A DNA stretch of 62,713 bases from Phycisphaerae bacterium (GCA_025924315.1 JAICIO010000026.1:1-62713); one strand, 5' to 3'. Positions 8,906-18,543 are shown, counted from the first letter of the stretch. Notes: generated from the letters alone by a model not told the origin. Numbers and translations: made by a program.

Positions 8906-9420
8906 ACATTCGTGAAGCCGAATACGCTGACACCGATCGGCTCGCCCCGATGATTCTTCAGGCGGCGGCGCATCAGCAGTTGCTTGATCCGCAGCGGTAT
9001 GGGCTCGTCGATGATCTGAAGACGAACTATCGGCGATGGCTTGGAAAGATTGCGGAAGATCCGCGGATGACCGTGCTCGTCGCCGAGGACGAGAGCGAGC
9101 TTGTGGGGTTTCTGCTTGCATCGGTTGAGAAGGACGCACCGATCTATCGCACCGGCGAATTCGGCGTGATCCACGATCTGTGGGTGAACGAGGCGTATCG
9201 TAAACGCCGCGTCGGCGTGAGCCTCGTGAAAGCGATGCAGGAGAAGTTTGAGTTGGTCGGCATCAAGCAGATCCGCGTTGAAGCAATCGCCGGGGATTCG
9301 ATCGTGCATCATCTCTTCGGGTCATGCGGCTTTCGGCCGTGTACGTCGCTCATGCTCTACGAGAAGCCGGAGCCCAAGCGCAGGAAGAAGTCGAGCGATG
9401 GAAACAGCGTACAGCAGTGA
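8902..9420 (+). CDS. GNAT-family N-acetyltransferase
   Basis: The 172-residue protein has the GNAT core: VLVAEDESELVGFLLASV (strands 2-4), then VIHDLWVNEAYRKRRVGVSLV with the acetyl-CoA pyrophosphate-binding R-x2-x-V-G-x-S loop, and a C-terminal IVHHLFGSCGFRP typical of motif B. It should transfer an acetyl group from acetyl-CoA to an amine; the acceptor is unknown. It overlaps the upstream peptidase by 4 bp and the downstream methyltransferase by 23 bp, so translation is probably coupled across all three. Confidence 0.85.
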   Translation: MNIREAEYADTDRLAPMILQAAAHQQLLDPQRYGLVDDLKTNYRRWLGKIAEDPRMTVLVAEDESELVGFLLASVEKDAPIYRTGEFGVIHDLWVNEAYRKRRVGVSLVKAMQEKFELVGIKQIRVEAIAGDSIVHHLFGSCGFRPCTSLMLYEKPEPKRRKKSSDGNSVQQ

Positions 9421-10294
9421 CGCGGGATCTCCTGCGATCGTAGACGCCGCGCGAGGCGTTACCGCGCGGCTAACGCACGATGCACCCGATCCGCGAGAGT
9501 TAAAGGTTCACCGCGATCAGCCGCAGCGGGATGTGCCGTATCTGCCGACCGACGCCCCCGTTGTCGAAGCGATGATGCGCTTCGCGGGCGTGAATGAGAA
9601 CGACGTGTTTTATGATCTCGGCTGCGGCGATGGTCGGCTGGTGATCGCCGCAGCCAAACGCGGCGCCCGCGCGACCGGTGTGGATATTGATCTGCAGCGC
9701 ATTCACGAGTGCTACGAAAACTGCAACAAGGCCGGCATGCGCCACCGCGCGACATTCATCCGCGGAAGTTTTTTCGACTTCGATCTGCGGGATGCGACGG
9801 TGGTGATGACTTATCTTCTGCCTGCAATCAATGCGCGGCTCATTCCCAAGTTCCAGTGGGAGCTGCGTCCTGGCACGCGGATCATTTCGAATTATTTCGA
9901 CATGGGCGATTGGCAGCCGGATCAGCGCATCTACGTGCATCATCGCACGCTGCTGAAATGGATCGTCCCCGCATGGGCGCAGGGAACATGGCGATGCGTG
10001 ATCGATCGGCCGAGTGACCGCACCCACATGCGGCTCGAACTGCATCGGCATAACCAGTTCGTCTGGGGAAATGCGCACATCGGCAAATCGAGAATCCCCG
10101 TGATGAATGGCCGACTGCTGGGGGATCAACTCACATTCACGCTTTCGCATCCGTGGCACGCCTATCCGCGGCAGCGTTTCACCTGCCGCGTGGAAGACCA
10201 CGTGCTGCGCGGGACATGCCAGCCCGCGGGTGCGGTAGGTCCCGGTTCGCAGAGCATCACATGGGGCGGCCTGCGCGAGGGAGATTGGCTCTGA
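9398..10294 (+). CDS. Class I SAM-dependent methyltransferase
   Basis: The 298-residue protein has motif I FYDLGCGDGRL at about residues 71-81, an acidic ribose-binding Asp in GVDIDLQR, and a motif IV region VVMTYLLPAINARL. The second half is a beta-rich domain of unknown role (from about residue 200). I chose the ATG at 9398 because it follows the purine-rich AGGAAG at a good distance and gives a normal length; the frame is open further upstream to 9248 but that part mirrors the GNAT gene. The last gene of the operon. Substrate unknown. Confidence 0.82.
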   Translation: METAYSSDAGSPAIVDAARGVTARLTHDAPDPRELKVHRDQPQRDVPYLPTDAPVVEAMMRFAGVNENDVFYDLGCGDGRLVIAAAKRGARATGVDIDLQRIHECYENCNKAGMRHRATFIRGSFFDFDLRDATVVMTYLLPAINARLIPKFQWELRPGTRIISNYFDMGDWQPDQRIYVHHRTLLKWIVPAWAQGTWRCVIDRPSDRTHMRLELHRHNQFVWGNAHIGKSRIPVMNGRLLGDQLTFTLSHPWHAYPRQRFTCRVEDHVLRGTCQPAGAVGPGSQSITWGGLREGDWL

Positions 10295-10379
10295 CCCCTG
10301 CCGCCTGCTTCAACGAAAATTGACAGTGTCGATCGTCTTTTTCTATTGTTCACGCTGGGCGACCACATCGAGGTGCGGC

Positions 10380-10826
10380 ATGAGCAAGCTCTGGCAGGAG
10401 TTCAAAGACTTCGCGTTCAAGGGGAACATGATCGATCTAGCGATCGCGGTGGTGATCGGCGCCGCCTTTGGCAAGGTGATCGACTCGGTCGTGAAGAACA
10501 TTTTCTTTCCCGCGCTCAGCTATATTCCGGGTCTGCATGGCGGATGGGAACATTGGCACATCGGCAAGATCGAAATTGGGCCGTTTCTCGCAGAGTTGTT
10601 GAACTTCCTCATCATCGCGCTGGCAGTATTCCTGGTGATCGTGAAAGGATTGCAGCTTCTCAAAGGGCGTGTAAAGCCGCCGCCTGCGCCTGGGGAGCCG
10701 ACAATCAAGGAATGCCCGTTCTGTCTCTCGGAAATTCCCTTCAAGGCGAGCCGGTGCAAGTTCTGCGCGACCGATCAACCAAACGCAGCGCCGGACGACC
10801 GCAGAATCGTTACACCCGCAACTTGA
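10380..10826 (+). CDS. mscL: Large-conductance mechanosensitive channel MscL with C-terminal zinc ribbon
   Basis: Residues 1-100 match MscL: an amphipathic start (LWQEFKDFAFKGNMIDLAIAVVIGAAFGKVID), first membrane helix, a short periplasmic loop and a second helix. MscL is a homopentameric inner-membrane valve that opens under membrane tension and releases solutes on osmotic downshock. Unlike the usual protein, the cytoplasmic end continues into a ribbon with two Cys pairs (ECPFCL, Cys 112/115, and RCKFCA, Cys 126/129) that should bind zinc. The start at 10380 gives the standard MSKLWQEF opening. The gene is convergent with rplQ. Confidence 0.92.
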   Translation: MSKLWQEFKDFAFKGNMIDLAIAVVIGAAFGKVIDSVVKNIFFPALSYIPGLHGGWEHWHIGKIEIGPFLAELLNFLIIALAVFLVIVKGLQLLKGRVKPPPAPGEPTIKECPFCLSEIPFKASRCKFCATDQPNAAPDDRRIVTPAT

Positions 10827-10875
10827 TGCCCGTCGGAGGATCCGACGCGGTCGTGGTCGAAGTTGAATCGAGCGC

Positions 10876-11436
10876 TCAGGCGTTGCTCTGATCGCCTTCC
10901 TTCTGCTCTGCCTGTGCAGCTTCAGGAGCCTTCTCGCCTTTGTCCTTCTTGGCGATCTTCGAGGCGAACTGATGGCGGCGCTCGTTGCGCTTGCGGCGAA
11001 GGCCGGCCGAGCGACGCGACGTGCCGCGGGGCTTGGATTCTTCGGTCAAGAGTTGCAGGAGCACCAGGCTGCCGGCATCGCCGATGCGGTAGTCGCTCAG
11101 CTTGATGATGCGGGTGTATCCGCCAGTGCGATCCGCGAAGGCGGGCGCCACTTCATCGAACAACTTCTGAACGACCGTCTGGCCGGTGAATTCCTGCTCT
11201 TCATCGACGAGCCGGCGATCGCGCATCATCGAGATGACGCGACGGCGGGCCGTCAGGTCCTTCTTGCGGGCGATGGTGATCAGCTTCTCCGCGAAGGCGC
11301 GAACTTCCTTGGCCTTCGGGAGAGTCGTGCGGACCTTGCCGTGCTCGAACAGGCTCTGCACGAGGTTTCGGCGAAGCGCCTTGCGATGTTCCGTATCGCG
11401 GCTGAGTTGCCGGCCGCGAAGCATGTGACTGGACAT
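10876..11436 (-). CDS. rplQ: 50S ribosomal protein L17
   Basis: The 186-residue protein begins with MLRGRQLSRDTEHRKALRR just after the start, the family's signature for the L17 N-terminus, followed by the LFEHGKVRTTLPKAKEVR segment. L17 lies at the peptide tunnel exit of the large subunit. After about residue 120 a Lys/Glu/Ala-rich tail is added that most L17 proteins lack. The frame is open upstream into the heptad repeat, but the start at 11436 gives the canonical N-terminus. It is the last gene of the ribosomal block, downstream of rpoA as in many bacteria. Confidence 0.95.
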   Translation of the reverse strand: MSSHMLRGRQLSRDTEHRKALRRNLVQSLFEHGKVRTTLPKAKEVRAFAEKLITIARKKDLTARRRVISMMRDRRLVDEEQEFTGQTVVQKLFDEVAPAFADRTGGYTRIIKLSDYRIGDAGSLVLLQLLTEESKPRGTSRRSAGLRRKRNERRHQFASKIAKKDKGEKAPEAAQAEQKEGDQSNA

Positions 11437-11438
11437 AG

Positions 11439-11518
11439 TTTGCTCGTTGCTAGTTGCGTGCCGCTTGTTGCGAGTTGCCGCTGTTTCCAACGTGCAACAC
11501 GCAACAAGCAACCCGCAA
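11439..11518. repeat. Heptad inverted array 1 (TTGCnnG class), rplQ-rpoA spacer
   Basis: Left arm: consecutive 7-mers TTGCTCG, TTGCTAG, TTGCGTG, CCGCTTG, TTGCGAG, TTGCCGC. Right arm: GTGCAAC, ACGCAAC, AAGCAAC, CCGCAA. The arms are complementary, so DNA or transcript can fold into one long imperfect hairpin. It fills almost the whole spacer. Confidence 0.85.
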
Positions 11519-11522
11519 ATCC

Positions 11523-12611
11523 TTATTGGTTTCCATCCGTCCCGGCGCCTTGCGCTTCGGCCGGTTCTTCTTCGTCGGGCATCGTCGCGGCGGCGGCTTG
11601 ATTGCTTGCGGCCGCGTCGAGATCCATGCCAAGGCTCAGGCCCATGTCGGCCAGACGGCGCTTCACTTCACGAAGGCTCGTCTTGCCGAAGCTGCGGACC
11701 TTGAGCAGATCCGAATCGGTCTTCTTCACGAGATCGCGCACGGTTGCGATCTTCGCCGATTCCAGGCAGTTGTTGGCGCGAACCGACAGGTCCAGCTCCT
11801 GGACTGTCATGCTCAGCTTCTGCTGCAGATCCGGATCGATCATCGCCTTGTTCGCGTCACGCAGCGCGTTGATCGCGTCGTCCGAAGCGGTGTCCGAGCC
11901 GAGCTCGAAATACTGCACGAACGGGTTGAGGTGCTTGCGGAGGATCTTGCTCGCTTCGACCAGCGCCATTTCCGGCGTAATCGTGCCGTTGGTCCAGATC
12001 TCGAGGATGAGCCGGTCGTAGTCGGTCTTCTGTCCGACGCGGGCATCTTCGGTCGCATAACGCACGCGCGTCACGGGCGAGTAGATCGAGTCGACGGCGA
12101 TGAGGCCGATCTCCTGCTCTTCGATGTCTTCGATGTTTTCCGAGGCCGTGACGTAGCCGCGGCCCTTGCTGACCGTGAGGGTCATGTCGAAATCGACATT
12201 CTCGGTGAGCGTGGCGATGACCAGGTCCTTGTTGACGATGGTGATCGCGGGGTCGGCTTCGATCATGCCACCCGTGACGGGACCGGCCTTGGTGGCGTGG
12301 AGCTTCATCTCCTTGGTCTCGTCGCCATCGAGCTTCACGATCAGGCTCTTGATGTTGAGGATGATGTCGGTGACGTCTTCCATCACGCCGGCGAGGCTGC
12401 TGAACTCGTGTTCGGCGCCCTTGAGGCGGATGTGGGTGACCGCGGCGCCTTCGAGCGAACTGAGCAGGATGCGACGGAGGCTGTTGCCCACGGTCGTACC
12501 AAACCCGCGCTCGAACGGCTCGGCGCTGAACTTCGCGTATGTGTCCGTCGAAACGGCGTCATCGCGCGTGACGCGCGACGGCAATTCCAAACCACGCCAA
12601 CGAATTCTCAT
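11523..12611 (-). CDS. rpoA: DNA-directed RNA polymerase subunit alpha
   Basis: The 362-residue protein has the N-terminal dimerisation and assembly domain (FERGFGTTVGNSLRRILLSSL near residues 35-55) and the C-terminal domain that binds UP elements and activators (LDLSVRANNCLESAKI, then LLKVRSFGKTSLREVKRRL). A 30-residue Ala/Glu-rich acidic tail follows, which is unusual. AAAGGAG lies just upstream of the ATG at 12611 and supports this start. It follows rpsK directly; rpsD, which often lies between them, is absent. Confidence 0.97.
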   Translation of the reverse strand: MRIRWRGLELPSRVTRDDAVSTDTYAKFSAEPFERGFGTTVGNSLRRILLSSLEGAAVTHIRLKGAEHEFSSLAGVMEDVTDIILNIKSLIVKLDGDETKEMKLHATKAGPVTGGMIEADPAITIVNKDLVIATLTENVDFDMTLTVSKGRGYVTASENIEDIEEQEIGLIAVDSIYSPVTRVRYATEDARVGQKTDYDRLILEIWTNGTITPEMALVEASKILRKHLNPFVQYFELGSDTASDDAINALRDANKAMIDPDLQQKLSMTVQELDLSVRANNCLESAKIATVRDLVKKTDSDLLKVRSFGKTSLREVKRRLADMGLSLGMDLDAAASNQAAAATMPDEEEPAEAQGAGTDGNQ

Positions 12612-12652
12612 GAGTTGCTCCTTTGCGCTTATCCGAATTGCAGGCAGTTCCC

Positions 12653-12670
12653 GTCCCAACCGATTGGGAC
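12653..12670. promoter_or_regulatory. Hairpin in the rpsK-rpoA spacer
   Basis: GTCCCAA and TTGGGAC flank a 4-nt loop, giving a 7-bp perfect stem about 42 nt upstream of rpoA on the transcribed strand. There is no T-run, so it is not a terminator; a processing or regulatory role is possible. Confidence 0.4.
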
Positions 12671-12710
12671 CATCTGTACGCCTACCTCGTCGTCAAGCGC
12701 GATCTTGATT

Positions 12711-12789
12711 GTTGTTTGTTGCACGCTGCTTGTTGCATGTCGGAGTCGCTTGTCTTCCAACAAGCAACACGCCACACGCAACAGGCACT
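12711..12789. repeat. Heptad inverted array 2 (TTGCnnG class), rpsK-rpoA spacer
   Basis: Left units TTGTTTG, TTGCACG, CTGCTTG, TTGCATG; right units CAACAAG, CAACACG, CCACACG, CAACAGG. The period is 7 and the arms are complementary. It sits where rpsD would be expected. Confidence 0.82.
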
Positions 12790-12791
12790 TC

Positions 12792-13205
12792 TTAGACTCG
12801 GCGCTTCTTCGGTGGACGGCAACCGTTGTGCGGAAGCGGCGTCACGTCTTCGATGCCGGTGATCTTCAGGCCGGCGTTCTGCAGATTAAGAATCGCCTGT
12901 TCACGACCTGCGCCGGGGCCTTTGACCTTCACTTCGACCTCGACCATACCGCTCTTGCGCGCCTGTTGCGCGGCGTTTTCGGCGGCGCGACCGGCGGCGT
13001 ACGGCGTGCTCTTGCGCGCGCCCTTGAAGAACCCGCCCTTGCCGGCGGAGGCCCAGGCGATCGTTTCGCCATTGGTGTCGGTGATGGTGACGATCGTGTT
13101 ATTGAACGTCGCCTTGATGTGCGCGATTCCGCGGGTCACACCTTTGCGGATCTTCTTCTTCGCCGCGGCCTTTGCACCGGCAGCGGGTTTGGCTGCTTCG
13201 CCCAT
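12792..13205 (-). CDS. rpsK: 30S ribosomal protein S11
   Basis: The 137-residue protein contains the S11 core [39 protein letters not shown] and the C-terminal [14 protein letters not shown]11 lies on the platform of the small subunit near the mRNA exit. The first 18 residues are an Ala/Lys-rich extension. It is followed by rpoA rather than rpsD. Confidence 0.96.
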   Translation of the reverse strand: MGEAAKPAAGAKAAAKKKIRKGVTRGIAHIKATFNNTIVTITDTNGETIAWASAGKGGFFKGARKSTPYAAGRAAENAAQQARKSGMVEVEVKVKGPGAGREQAILNLQNAGLKITGIEDVTPLPHNGCRPPKKRRV

Positions 13206-13262
13206 GTGTTTTCCTTTTCAATGCGGATCATCCGGCACTACGCCGTCCCCGCAAGCCTCTAG

Positions 13263-13332
13263 CTGGTTATTGGTGATTGGTGATTGAAAAAGGCGACGAC
13301 ACAGGTGTCACTCACCACTCATCAATCACCAG
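13263..13332. repeat. Heptad inverted array 3 (TGGTGAT class), rpsM-rpsK spacer
   Basis: Left units TGGTTAT, TGGTGAT, TGGTGAT; right units CACTCAC, CACTCAT, CAATCAC. The period is 7 and the arms pair. The unit sequence differs from the neighbouring arrays although the layout is the same. Confidence 0.78.
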
Positions 13333-13338
13333 TCTGCA

Positions 13339-13725
13339 CTACTTACCGAGTTCCTTCACGCCCTTCTTACCGGCGACGGTCTTGCGCGGGCCCTTGCGGG
13401 TGCGGGCGTTGGAACGCGTGCGCTGTCCGCGGACCGGGAGGCTGCGGCGGTGACGCGCACCGCGGTAGCTGCCGATATCACGCAGACGCGTGATGTTCTG
13501 GCCGATCGCGCGACGCAGCGCGCCTTCCACCAGAATTCCACGATCGAGAATGCCGATGATCTTCGCCAGCTCGTCTTCGCTCAGTTCCTTGGCGCGACGT
13601 TCCGGGTCAATGCCGGCTTCCTTGAGGATCGACATCGCATTGCTCGGGCCTACGCCAAAGATGTAGCGAAGGCTGATCTTGATCTTCTTGTCCGGCGGAA
13701 TATCGACGCCTGAGATACGGGGCAT
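13339..13725 (-). CDS. rpsM: 30S ribosomal protein S13
   Basis: The 128-residue protein begins [19 protein letters not shown] and ends with the basic [21 protein letters not shown] tail typical of S13, which contacts the P-site tRNA and forms intersubunit bridges at the head of the small subunit. The helix-two-turn-helix segment ([16 protein letters not shown]) is intact. I place the start at 13725; longer frames read into the repeat upstream. Confidence 0.96.
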   Translation of the reverse strand: MPRISGVDIPPDKKIKISLRYIFGVGPSNAMSILKEAGIDPERRAKELSEDELAKIIGILDRGILVEGALRRAIGQNITRLRDIGSYRGARHRRSLPVRGQRTRSNARTRKGPRKTVAGKKGVKELGK

Positions 13726-13734
13726 GTAATCGCT

Positions 13735-13808
13735 CCAGTTGACAGTTGTCAGTTGGCAGTTGTCAGTGCTGGCATTTTCTGCCAACTGGCAACTAAAAAC
13801 TGACAACT
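13735..13808. repeat. Heptad inverted array 4 (CAGTTGn class), rpmJ-rpsM spacer
   Basis: Left units CAGTTGA, CAGTTGT, CAGTTGG, CAGTTGT; right units GCCAACT, GGCAACT, AAAAACT, GACAACT. The period is 7 and the arms are complementary. Confidence 0.85.
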
Positions 13809-13812
13809 ATTT

Positions 13813-13926
13813 CTATCCTTGCTTCTGCTTGTGTTTCGTGTTGCTGCAGATCACGCGCACGATGCCTTTTCGGCGGACGATCTTGCAGTTTTCACAGATA
13901 CGACGAACGCTTGCTCGCACTTTCAT
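13813..13926 (-). CDS. rpmJ: 50S ribosomal protein L36
   Basis: This 37-residue protein ([17 protein letters not shown]...) is the zinc-binding form of L36: Cys-x2-Cys, then Cys and His in [13 protein letters not shown]. It stabilises rRNA in the large subunit. It sits between map and rpsM, its usual place, but infA, which often precedes it, is missing. Confidence 0.95.
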   Translation of the reverse strand: MKVRASVRRICENCKIVRRKGIVRVICSNTKHKQKQG

Positions 13927-14036
13927 GGCTGCACCACCTGCTAACCGGGTTAAAACCGGGGAATCCGCCTTTATAGCACAGTGACTTGAATATCTCAAGA
14001 AACCGGCACGTCCCACTCGATTGAGGGGGTTCAGTA

Positions 14037-14837
14037 TTACGTCGCGGCCACGGGCGCGGGTCGCCCGTCGGTCAAAATATCGACGCCCGTTTCCGTCACA
14101 GCCACCGTGTGCTCAAAGTGCGCCGCGGGCATGCGGTCTTCGGTGACGACCGTCCAGTTGTCGTCCAGAAGCACCACGTCTCGGCGACCCATGACCACCA
14201 TCGGCTCGACGGCTAACGTCATGCCGGGCCGCAACTTAAAATCGCCTCGCAACTGTTCGGCCGTCACGAAATTCGCGACCTTCGGCTCTTCGTGCATCGT
14301 GCGACCGATGCCATGGCCGACGAACTCGCGAACAACGCTGAAGCCGTTCGTTTCGACGTTGTGCTGCATCAGCCGTGCGATGTCCGACCACTTTCGGCCA
14401 GGCTTCATGTTCTGGACCGCCAGGACGAGCGTTTCTCGCGTGACATCGAGCAGCTTCTTCGCCGCCGGGTGAATGTCGCCCACGGGCACGGTGATGGCGC
14501 TGTCGCAGCAATATCCGCCGAGCGACAGCGCCAGGTCGAGCGTCACGACATCGCCTTCGCGCAGCTGCCGCTGACCGGGGATGCCGTGAACGACTTCTTC
14601 GTTCACGCTGATGCACGTCTCGGCCGGGAATCCTTCACCGGGCTTGTACGTCGGGTAATTCTTCGAGAGCCCGATCGCGTTGTGCTTCGCCAGTTCCGAC
14701 CGGGCAAGCTCGTTCAATTCGCCGGTCGTCACGCCCGCGATCGTCGCCTGCTTCATCTTCTGAAGGATCGAGTTCGCGACCTGCCCCGCCCGCCGCATCA
14801 TCTCAATCTCGCGACGAGTTTTAATGATAATTGGCAT
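14037..14837 (-). CDS. map: Type I methionine aminopeptidase
   Basis: The 266-residue pita-bread enzyme removes the initiator Met from new proteins. The metal ligands are visible: Asp in [10 protein letters not shown] and in CCDSAITV, His in [14 protein letters not shown], Glu in LAVEPMV and in the C-terminal [11 protein letters not shown]. Length and motif order are standard. The gene follows secY, and adk, often between them, is absent. Confidence 0.96.
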   Translation of the reverse strand: MPIIIKTRREIEMMRRAGQVANSILQKMKQATIAGVTTGELNELARSELAKHNAIGLSKNYPTYKPGEGFPAETCISVNEEVVHGIPGQRQLREGDVVTLDLALSLGGYCCDSAITVPVGDIHPAAKKLLDVTRETLVLAVQNMKPGRKWSDIARLMQHNVETNGFSVVREFVGHGIGRTMHEEPKVANFVTAEQLRGDFKLRPGMTLAVEPMVVMGRRDVVLLDDNWTVVTEDRMPAAHFEHTVAVTETGVDILTDGRPAPVAAT

Positions 14838-14838
14838 A

Positions 14839-14911
14839 GGGTTCAGGGTTCGGGGTTCAGGGTTCAGGACTCTACCAATTCTAGGCTAAACCCTGCACCT
14901 GACCGCTGAAC
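14839..14911. repeat. Heptad inverted array 5 (GGGTTCA class), map-secY spacer
   Basis: Left units GGGTTCA, GGGTTCG, GGGTTCA, GGGTTCA, GGACTCT; right units TAAACCC, TGCACCT, GACCGCT, GAAC. The right arm is more degenerate than the left. The array starts right at the map start codon and lies where adk is often found. Confidence 0.75.
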
Positions 14912-14913
14912 AG

Positions 14914-16443
<1,530 letters not shown>

Positions 16444-16471
16444 GACTCAATCCCGAGATCGCAGAAAACGA

Positions 16472-16656
16472 TCTGTCATTCTGAATGAAGCGAAGAGTCC
16501 GGCAATTCCAAAAAAGCCAGATTCTTCGCTTCGCTCAGAGTCTGTGATTTTTTGCGTGGCGAGGGCGTCTCGCCCTCGCATTTGCGGCTACAGCCGCGTT
16601 CGCGAGGGCAAGATGCCCTCGCCACGCTGAAAAGATCACACGCTCTCAGAATGACA
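16472..16656. repeat. Nested repeat in the secY-rplO spacer
   Basis: An outer inverted repeat has TGTCATTCTGAATGAAGCGA at the left and GATTCTTCGCTTCGCTCAGA at 16520-16539. The right arm is interrupted and resumes as CTCAGAATGACA at 16645-16656. The interruption carries its own inverted ends: TGTGATTTTTTGCGTGGCGA and the complement of CGCCACGCTGAAAAGATCAC, around GCGAGGGC palindromes (16554-16627). CTCAGA occurs on both sides of it, like a target-site duplication. Confidence 0.65.
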
Positions 16657-16669
16657 TTTAAACCCAATC

Positions 16670-17269
16670 CTAGGCCTGCTGTTCGCCCTCGGGCCTGGCC
16701 GCTTCCTTCGCGGGCGCTTCGCCTGCGGGAGCTTCTTCCGAAGCTTGAGCCTTCTTGCTCTTCTTCGGTCCGCCCTCGCGCGGGACGAACTTTTTCTTGG
16801 GCTTGGGGAACTCGAACGCTTCGCCCTTGAGGTTCTGCGCGGTTCCACCGGCCTGGGTGATCTTCTCGTGGGCCGACTTGCTGTACCAACCCGCGATCAC
16901 CGTGAGCTTCTTCGAGAACTCGCCGTCGCCGAGGATCTTCACCTGCTGCTTGTTGTCCGGGATCACGCCCTTGTCGAGCAGCGCCGCAGCATCGACCGTC
17001 GCGCCGTTGTCGAACTTTTCGAGGTCGGCGAGGTTCACGATGTGAAACTTGCGCTCGAAGTTGACGTTCGAGAAGCCGCGCTTCGGCCAGCGGCGGAACA
17101 GTTCGGTCTGACCGCCTTCGTACGTCGGCTTGTACGTCGTACCGACGCGCGCCTTGGAGCCCTTGTTTCCGCGGCCGGACGTTTTTCCGCGTCCGCTCGA
17201 TTCGCCTCGGCCCTTGCGCTGCGAACGCTTGTTTCGCAGGCCAGCCGTGATGTCTTGGGTCATGCTCAT
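16670..17269 (-). CDS. rplO: 50S ribosomal protein L15
   Basis: The 199-residue protein has the glycine/arginine-rich RNA-binding start KGRGESSGRGKTSGRGNKGSKAR and FRRWPKRGFSN, typical of L15, and the C-terminal HEKITQAGGTAQ segment. About 45 extra residues at the C-terminus are Lys/Glu/Ala/Pro-rich (KKSKKAQASEEAPAGEAPAK). The start could be the Met at 17269 or 17263. In many genomes rpmD (L30) lies between rpsE and rplO; here the gap holds only a REPIN-like palindrome. Confidence 0.94.
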   Translation of the reverse strand: MSMTQDITAGLRNKRSQRKGRGESSGRGKTSGRGNKGSKARVGTTYKPTYEGGQTELFRRWPKRGFSNVNFERKFHIVNLADLEKFDNGATVDAAALLDKGVIPDNKQQVKILGDGEFSKKLTVIAGWYSKSAHEKITQAGGTAQNLKGEAFEFPKPKKKFVPREGGPKKSKKAQASEEAPAGEAPAKEAARPEGEQQA

Positions 17270-17279
17270 TGGAGTTCTC

Positions 17280-17339
17280 GTAGGGGCGACGCTTGCGTCG
17301 CCCTTCTTCAAATGCGGGCGCCGCATGCGTCGCCCCTAC
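17280..17339. repeat. REPIN-like inverted pair, GTAG/CTAC type, rplO-rpsE spacer
   Basis: Left: GTAG followed by GGGCGACGCTTGCGTCGCCC, a 9-bp stem with a 2-nt loop. Right: GGGCGCCGCATGCGTCGCCC followed by CTAC. The two halves are inverted copies. The spacer holds nothing else and is the place where rpmD is often found. Confidence 0.82.
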
Positions 17340-17342
17340 AAC

Positions 17343-18098
17343 TTAGGCGGTGACCAATTCTCCGGCGCCCTTCGGCAACTGCACGCCGCGCGCCTCTTCG
17401 ACCTGCTCGCGGTTCTGGAGTTGACGAAGTGCCGCCATCGTCGCCTTCACCAGGTTCTTCGGGCTCGTCGAGCCGTACGCCTTGGTGAGGATGTCGGTGA
17501 TGCCGGCCAGTTCCATGCATGGGCGAACGCTCTTGCCCGCGGTCACGCCCGTGCCCGGACGGGCCGGAGCGAGGATGACCGTGCTGGCGCCGCTGGTGCC
17601 TTTCACCGTGTGCGGGATCGTGGTGCCCTTGAGGTTCACCTTGAACATCACCTTGCGAGCGTCCTTGGTCGCCTTTTCGACGGCGCCCGGGACTTCATTC
17701 GCCTTACCGTAGCCGATGCCGATGTTGCCGCGACGATCGCCGGCGACGACGAGCGCGCCGAAGCTGAACGTGCGACCACCCTTGACGACCTTCGAGCAGC
17801 GATAGATGCGGACGACCGCCGACTCAACGCCGGATTCTTCGCCGCCGCGGTCGCCACCACCACGGCCACCGCGCCCTCGACCACCCCCGCGCTGACCGCC
17901 GCGACCACCGCCACGCTGACCACCGCGACCGCCGCGGTCCTGTCCGCCGCGCTGCTGCTCCTGTTGCGGCGGTGCGCCTCCCGCCTGCGGAGCGCCTTCG
18001 GCGCCCGCTTGCGGCTGTGCGCCTGCAGCGGCCTGCGGAGCCTGCTGGTCGGCCGGGGTCTGCTGCTGTTCGGGAGTCTGATTCGTTTCTTCAGCCAT
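17343..18098 (-). CDS. rpsE: 30S ribosomal protein S5 with long Gln/Pro and RGG N-terminal extension
   Basis: The core from about residue 88 (ESAVVRIYRCSKVVKGGRTFSFGALVVAGD) is a normal S5, including the GYGKANEVPGAVEKA motif and the C-terminal YGSTSPKNLVKATMAAL. S5 helps set decoding accuracy and mRNA unwinding at the entry site. The 87 residues before it are not typical: a Gln/Pro/Ala stretch, then about nine RGG-like repeats (GGRGGQRGGGRGG). RGG boxes bind RNA in other proteins; here the role is unknown. The reading frame and start are clear. Confidence 0.95.
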   Translation of the reverse strand: MAEETNQTPEQQQTPADQQAPQAAAGAQPQAGAEGAPQAGGAPPQQEQQRGGQDRGGRGGQRGGGRGGQRGGGRGRGGRGGGDRGGEESGVESAVVRIYRCSKVVKGGRTFSFGALVVAGDRRGNIGIGYGKANEVPGAVEKATKDARKVMFKVNLKGTTIPHTVKGTSGASTVILAPARPGTGVTAGKSVRPCMELAGITDILTKAYGSTSPKNLVKATMAALRQLQNREQVEEARGVQLPKGAGELVTA

Positions 18099-18157
18099 AA
18101 TATTCTCGAATCGTCACGTTTCCGGCAGATGGCACTTAAGTGCCGCTGCCAGTCAAC

Positions 18158-18529
18158 CTAGAACTTCAATCCGCCTTCGCGCGCCGCATCCGCGAGCGCC
18201 TTGATGCGACCATGATACATGCGGCCACCGCGATCGAACGCCACCTGCGAAATGCCCGCGGCCTTGGCGCGCTCGGCGATCGCCTTGCCGACGCGCTTCG
18301 CGGCTGCAAGGTTTCCACCGTTCTTCAGATCGCCGCGAACGTCGTTGATCGTGCTCGAAGCGCTCGCGAGCGTTTTGCCGGCGAGATCGTCGATCAGCTG
18401 CGCGTAAATGTGCTTGTCGCTGCGGAAGACGGTCAACCGCGGGCGCTCGGACGATCCGCTCAGCGTCTTGCGGATGCCAAATTTCCGCCGCTGCAGCCGC
18501 TTCATCTTGTCTTTGTTCTTGTCTGCCAT
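18158..18529 (-). CDS. rplR: 50S ribosomal protein L18
   Basis: The 123-residue protein has the basic start [20 protein letters not shown], then [19 protein letters not shown] and the C-terminal [25 protein letters not shown]18 binds 5S rRNA in the central protuberance. Order and length are standard. Confidence 0.96.
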   Translation of the reverse strand: MADKNKDKMKRLQRRKFGIRKTLSGSSERPRLTVFRSDKHIYAQLIDDLAGKTLASASSTINDVRGDLKNGGNLAAAKRVGKAIAERAKAAGISQVAFDRGGRMYHGRIKALADAAREGGLKF

Positions 18530-18543
18530 CGTTCAATAGTTTT

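Noticed and set aside
11454-13262. 602-codon plus-strand frame across rplQ-rpsK
   Set aside because: Antisense to rpoA and rpsK, which have full family signatures on the minus strand.
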